A stretch of DNA of 64,000 nt from Entoloma clypeatum (lineage: Eukaryota > Basidiomycota > Agaricomycetes > Agaricales > Entolomataceae). This document shows, piece by piece, positions 60,092-64,000 of this stretch. Location: positions 3,348,001-3,412,000 of the forward strand of contig OY751494.1 in NCBI GenBank assembly GCA_963565915.1, written 5' to 3'. The position numbers were made by a program, and so were the translations under genes. Each line of letters begins with the position of its first letter. Positions within the stretch are counted from its first letter, which is position 1. The notes below the pieces were generated by a model. The model saw only the letters and a list, made by a program, of their open reading frames with translations. It was not told where the DNA came from and made no database searches.

Positions 60092-60689
60092 GGGCAACCA
60101 CTTTCACTTTTTACTTTTCCTTTCCTTTCTTCCTCTTCTTTCTATTCCACCATCTCCGACGTCCTCCGATCGTATCCGCTGTCTCCGCTGTCTCTGACAT
60201 CTTATCTGCCTCTCCGCATCCGACGATTCCGCCCCCATCCGCTACTCCGCATGTCGGATCGCAGGTACCATCATTCATCTTGTTTCCATTCATCCTTCAT
60301 CGCTACTCCCGATCATTGCTCATCATTCATGCGTCTTGTTTTATCTCTTATTTCATATCTTATTTTACTATTTATCTCGCTAGCTTGCAGGGGAATCCTT
60401 AGAACTTTCTCTTCAGATCTCCCTTGCAAGGTGTGTGTTGTATTACTTATCAGACTGCTCAATCTAAACTTCGGATCTCCCTTGCAAGTATCTGAGTTTG
60501 AGTCTTGGATCGTAAGGTCGCCCTTACAGTAGAAAGTTCTCTTCTAATTGGACCGGGTCCGATTGCATTGTTGTCACGATTCCGCGCTTCGGAGCAGCTT
60601 CGTCCGCGTCCGACTCCGATACATCTCACACCCCTTCCAGTTCTTCTAATTACCTCTCCGTAACTGGTGATTCTGCTCCGCGCATAGTA
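60092..60689 (+). other. Probable LTR/leader of gypsy-2
   Basis: Pyrimidine-rich DNA packed with TCCG words (CATCTCCGACGTCCTCCGAT, CCGCTGTCTCCGCTGTCTC). A directly repeated motif (GATCTCCCTTGCAAG at about 60416 and again at 60473) precedes the gag start by 200 bp. Exact LTR ends could not be fixed because the partner LTR lies beyond the window. Confidence 0.45.
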
Positions 60690-61823
60690 ATGGACGACCC
60701 CAATCGCCTTGAACAGCTCGAGCACGAGTTCCAGGAACAACGTCAAACTCTCGCTGATATTTTGACTCAACTTGACCAACTCCTCCTCGCCTTCAACGCA
60801 ATTCCTGCCCCAGCTCCACCACCTATCCCAGTTGCTCCCGCACCCACTATTATACCCGCTCCACTCGCTCCGGCCAATCCGGGCGTGTGTCGAGCAAAAC
60901 CTGCCAATCTGTCGGACTTTGATGGATCGCGCACAAATGGCTGGATCTTTCTAAACTCCTGTGAATTGTTTATGGGGCTGGCTCCAGAACAGTTCGCAGA
61001 CGACCACGCTAAAATTTATTGGGCCTTATCTTTCATGAAGAGTGGACGCACAATTTTTTTGGAGCGGAGGACCGGTGCTCCGCCTTATCGGACTTGGGTG
61101 GACTTCCGTGCAGTCTTTACAGCGGAGTTCACTCCGAAGAATGAGGAACAGGACGCAAGACTGATCCTCGAAGGAGAATCCTATTATCAAGGTCAACGGG
61201 ATGTCGAGACCTATATTGACGAGTTCAAAGACTACATTGACAAAGCGGGCTATCAGGAGGATACCAACATCATACTCAAATTCCGCCATGGTCTCCGTTC
61301 CGACATCCAGAACGAGATTGCCACCCTGACCCACGGACGACCTGCGGATGACAACCCCAATGAGTGGTACTCTGCAGCATGAGTCAATGACAACAATAGG
61401 ATTTCCAACAAAGCCTTCAAAGCCACTGCTCCGACCCGCACCTCCGCCTTCCACAACGTTGTCGGACCAAGAGTACCTGGCACCTCAGTATTCCCTTGCC
61501 CCTACATTCCATTCACTCCATGTACAGCTCCGCTCGCATCCGCATCCACTCCGCCGACAAGGGACCCCAATGCAATGGACATTGATACTTCACGTGTCAA
61601 AGGCAAGAATGCCAATGCATGCTTCAGATGTAACAAAACGGGTCACTTTAGTCGTGAATGCCCCCTTCGCTTCGACGTTCGCTTCATGACAACGGAGGAG
61701 CAGGACGAGTTTGTTATGGAACAACTCGTGGTCAAGGACGCAGCAGAAGGCAACTCCGTTCTGCCCACGGAGTCTGCGGAGTTGGAGGAAGGACAGGAGG
61801 ATTTTCCTCCCCACAGCAAGTGA
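60690..61823 (+). pseudogene. Gypsy-2 Gag with one nonsense codon
   Basis: The frame starts MDDPNRLEQLEHEFQEQRQT and has the retrotransposon Gag core (SFMKSGRTIFLERRTGAPPY, RTWVDFRAVFTAEFTPKNEE, EGESYYQGQRDVETYIDEFK). TGA at 61380-61382 interrupts it (EWYSAA*VNDNNR). It then continues to a CCHC zinc knuckle CFRCNKTGHFSREC and ends at 61823. Without the stop it would be about 377 residues. The pol frame overlaps its end in the -1 register. Confidence 0.85.
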
Positions 61824-64000
61824 ACAGTGCGCCCTCGTTGTCTGCTAAAAATCGTTATGCTGCCTTATTTATGGAACAATATGATCCTATACCCTCCATC
61901 TCTAAGCCTGCAAACGATCCCATAGTCACACCCAACTCTGCAAATCCCATCTGCCTTCGCCTCTCTAAATGGGAGCGTCGGCTTCCAAAACAATATGTCC
62001 TCGCCTCCGCTCACTCCGACAATTCTATTGAACTAGACATAGTTCTTGAAACTACTGACACCAAAGACACACTATCACAAAAGGCCTTACTCGACAGCAG
62101 GGCAACAGGGTCGTTTATTGAACGCACTCTGGTCGAGAGTCGACTCTCTACTCGAAAACTACAACACACAATTCCAGTATACAACATTGACGGAACTCCA
62201 AACGAGGCCGGAGCAATAACGGAGGTGTTGGATGTAGTGCTCCGCTACCGGGATCACTCGGAACGGACCCAGCTTGCAGTCACAAGTTTGGGAAAACAAG
62301 AAATCGTGTTAGGCTTCACTTGGCTCAAGGAACACAACCCCGAGATAGATTGGATGTCAGGGGAAGTGAAGATGAGCCAGTGTCCTGCACGATGCCGGAC
62401 ATGCCACCAAGAGGCAGCCCAAGAGCGGAAGGAGCGGAAGTTTGAACAAGTCCACATCCGAGCCTGTCGGGTTAGGTATTCAATGTGCGTTTGTTCAAAC
62501 TCGCATTTCTCTGGTTTTAGATAGAGTTTGTGTTTGCAAAGTCATTCCAGTACGATCCGTGTGACTCTCTGATGCTCCGCAAGGGTCTCCGTGAAGATGA
62601 GTATGTCGTCGAGGTAAACACAGACTACACCTTCAGTGATAAGGTCCTGAAAGATCTCGTTCATCATAGTCTGGAATGTGGATGGACTATTAGTGAGGCC
62701 AAAGAACATCACCAATGGTTCATAGAGTCCGTGATTGGTCCGAAAAGCGGCCTTCCACTCGTCTCCGGGTTTTATCCGCACATTGTTGTAGCCCCAGTGG
62801 ATGTTGAGCTTGGTGAAGTATTGAGCGCGTTGAAGTTTATTGATCAGTTCGGATATGAGCGGAAGCGGATACTTGTTTTTGATAGTTTTGGAATTGAGTG
62901 ACTGGTAGTCTTGTACAAGACGAAGCGAGCCATCCTTTTTCTTGATGTAGAATACCGGAGATGCCATCGGAGACTTGGAAGGGCAGATCCGACCAGTTGC
63001 AAGGTTTTCCTCCAAAAACGCGTCGAGTTCCTTCTGTTCATTCAGAGCAAGTGGATATACCTTACATCCCGCCAGAGAGGCGTCCGGAACAAGTTCAATG
63101 GCGTGGTCCCAAGTCCGCTCTTCCGGTAAGGTGTCGAAAGAGGTCTTTGAGAATATGTCTTTGAAGTCAAACAAGTGGTCTGGTACAGAGTCGCGGAAAG
63201 ATTTAGGTTTTTGGTTACTGAGGAAGGCCTCCGATAGATGTTGCGAGATATTGGATGAAGCACGGATGAACTCCGCCTCCACGGGTACTGTTCGGCAAAA
63301 AGGCGGTCTCCCTCCTCAAACTCATCCTCTTCCTCATTGTCTTCCGCTAACTCCTCCGCTTCTTCTCCTTCTGTGACATCCTCCACCCATGGGCCGCGTG
63401 GAGCCTCCTCCTCTAGACCAGACGTCGGAGTGGAACCTGGCCTTATTATTGAACAAGGACACATAGAGATGGATCCGGTGAAGGTAGCGGGGGTCGCGGA
63501 GTGGCCTGCTCTGACAAACGTCCAAGAAGTACAGTCCTTTCTGGGATTTACCAACTTCTATCGCCGTTTTATTGAAGGGTTTTCGGACATTGCGCGCCCT
63601 CTTTTCGAGCTCACGGAGAAAGGGCACCTCTGGCCTTGGAGGGAGGGAGAAGTGTCCGCATTTGCGGAGTTGAAGCGGAGGATTACATCCGCTCCGATCC
63701 TGGTCTTAGCTGATCATGGAAAGGAGAAGCGGATAGCTCGGACTTTGCAACCGGAGCAGTACTGTCCCAACCAACAGAGGACGGTAAGTGGCACCCTGTC
63801 GCATTCTATTCCAAAAGCCTAAGTCTGGTGGAATGCAACTACGAGATCTATGACAAGGAGATGTTGGCGGTGGTCCGCGCATTGGAGGAGTGGAGGCACT
63901 TCCTTGAAGGAGCGGAGAAGACAGTGGAGATTTGGACGGACCACAAAAATCTTGAGTATTTCATGACAGCTCAAAAACTAAATCGACGACAGGCTAGATG
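61824..64000 (+). pseudogene. Gypsy-2 pol, inverted and mutated, 3' end outside window
   Basis: Protease (plus): ALLDSRATGSFIERTL, where the catalytic DSG is DSR, and EIVLGFTWLKEHNPEIDWMS. RT (minus, inside 62471-63437): RTWDHAIELVPDASLAGCKV, SPVFYIKKKDGSLRLVQDYQ, then FTKLNIHWGYNNVR, where the first catalytic Asp of KLD is Asn, and VYLDDILIF. Beyond 63438 (plus): GLIIEQGHIEMDPVKVAGV, QSFLGFTNFYRRFIEGFSDI, then, after a frameshift near 63726, RNase H ([25 protein letters not shown]). Further lesions: TGA at 62542-62544 (minus) and a one-base loss in a run of A at about 63299. Not functional. Confidence 0.88.
62471..63437 (-). other. Inverted 967-bp block carrying reverse transcriptase
   Basis: The block reads on the minus strand while the protease before it and the RNase H after it read on the plus strand. 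Turning it round joins ACR to GSTPTSGLEEE at the left and EYLT to GLIIEQGH at the right, in frame with no base lost, after allowing for one base missing in a homopolymer run. GGTT (62470-62473) and AACC (63434-63437) form a 4-bp inverted repeat at the edges. It is therefore a rearrangement of one element and not a second insertion. Confidence 0.85.

Larger units (their letters stand above)
60092..64000 (+). mobile_element. Gypsy-2: Ty3/gypsy element, right end outside the window
   Basis: Order on the plus strand: TCCG-rich leader, gag, protease, an inverted block with RT, then RT connection and RNase H running to the window end. Integrase and 3' LTR would lie beyond 64,000. It is a different family from gypsy-1 (Gag and Pol differ clearly) and its TCCG words resemble those of the LTR array at 43.7-47.1 kb in reverse orientation. 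The left boundary is uncertain. Confidence 0.75.

Noticed and set aside
62542..63282. Minus-strand RT as a separate retroelement inserted in gypsy-2
   Set aside because: No LTRs or target duplication bound it, and reversing the block completes the gypsy-2 protein at both junctions.

Overview
The window reads as nuclear DNA of a mushroom-forming basidiomycete (Agaricomycetes-type). Genes are dense, carry many introns of about 45-65 bp with GT...AG ends, lie close together on both strands, and encode conserved eukaryotic proteins with fungal-specific members (Svp26, Did2, Lcl2, Rrn3). Species cannot be told from the sequence.

Positions 1-42,200 are ordinary gene-rich chromosome. In order: a 5'-partial charged protein of unknown function; Did2/CHMP1 (ESCRT-III); Svp26/Tex261 (ER-Golgi cargo receptor); a synaptojanin-type phosphoinositide phosphatase; SF3a60/Prp9 and the eIF4A-III-type helicase Fal1, divergent from a 48-bp interval; a 2.2-kb stretch without a confident gene; SF3b p14; a secreted PEBP-like protein; a four-helix membrane protein; Lcl2; a disordered protein with a KEN box; a Y_phosphatase3-type tyrosine phosphatase; MCM6; a zincin-like protein; a Bni1-type formin; a disordered protein; lipin/Pah1; complex I subunit NDUFB9; Rrn3 (Pol I initiation); and a nucleoside hydrolase. 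Several pairs are head to head with only 48-170 bp between start codons.

From about 42,200 to the end the window is a nested transposable-element cluster. (a) 43,668-47,128 is an LTR-internal-LTR-ORF-truncated LTR array flanked by a GAGAG duplication; it holds an intact, host-like coiled-coil ORF. (b) 47,235-58,029 (minus) is a decayed transposase-like gene of a family I cannot name, split by (c) a complete chromodomain Ty3/gypsy retrotransposon at 48,001-55,753 with 402-bp LTRs and a GAAAT target duplication. The retrotransposon itself carries a further 1.08-kb insertion. (d) 58,940-60,091 is another unclassified repeat-type gene. (e) 60.1-64.0 kb is a second gypsy element, cut by the window edge, in which a 967-bp block carrying reverse transcriptase is flipped relative to protease and RNase H.

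The elements look mutated rather than active. LTR copies differ by transitions, mostly at CpG. The nonsense codons in gypsy-1 pol can all be derived by C-to-T or G-to-A changes, and gypsy-2 has lost two catalytic residues in the same way. This suggests cytosine methylation/deamination or a RIP-like process acting on repeats next to untouched host genes. Introns and product names were inferred by reading translations; no database search was possible.
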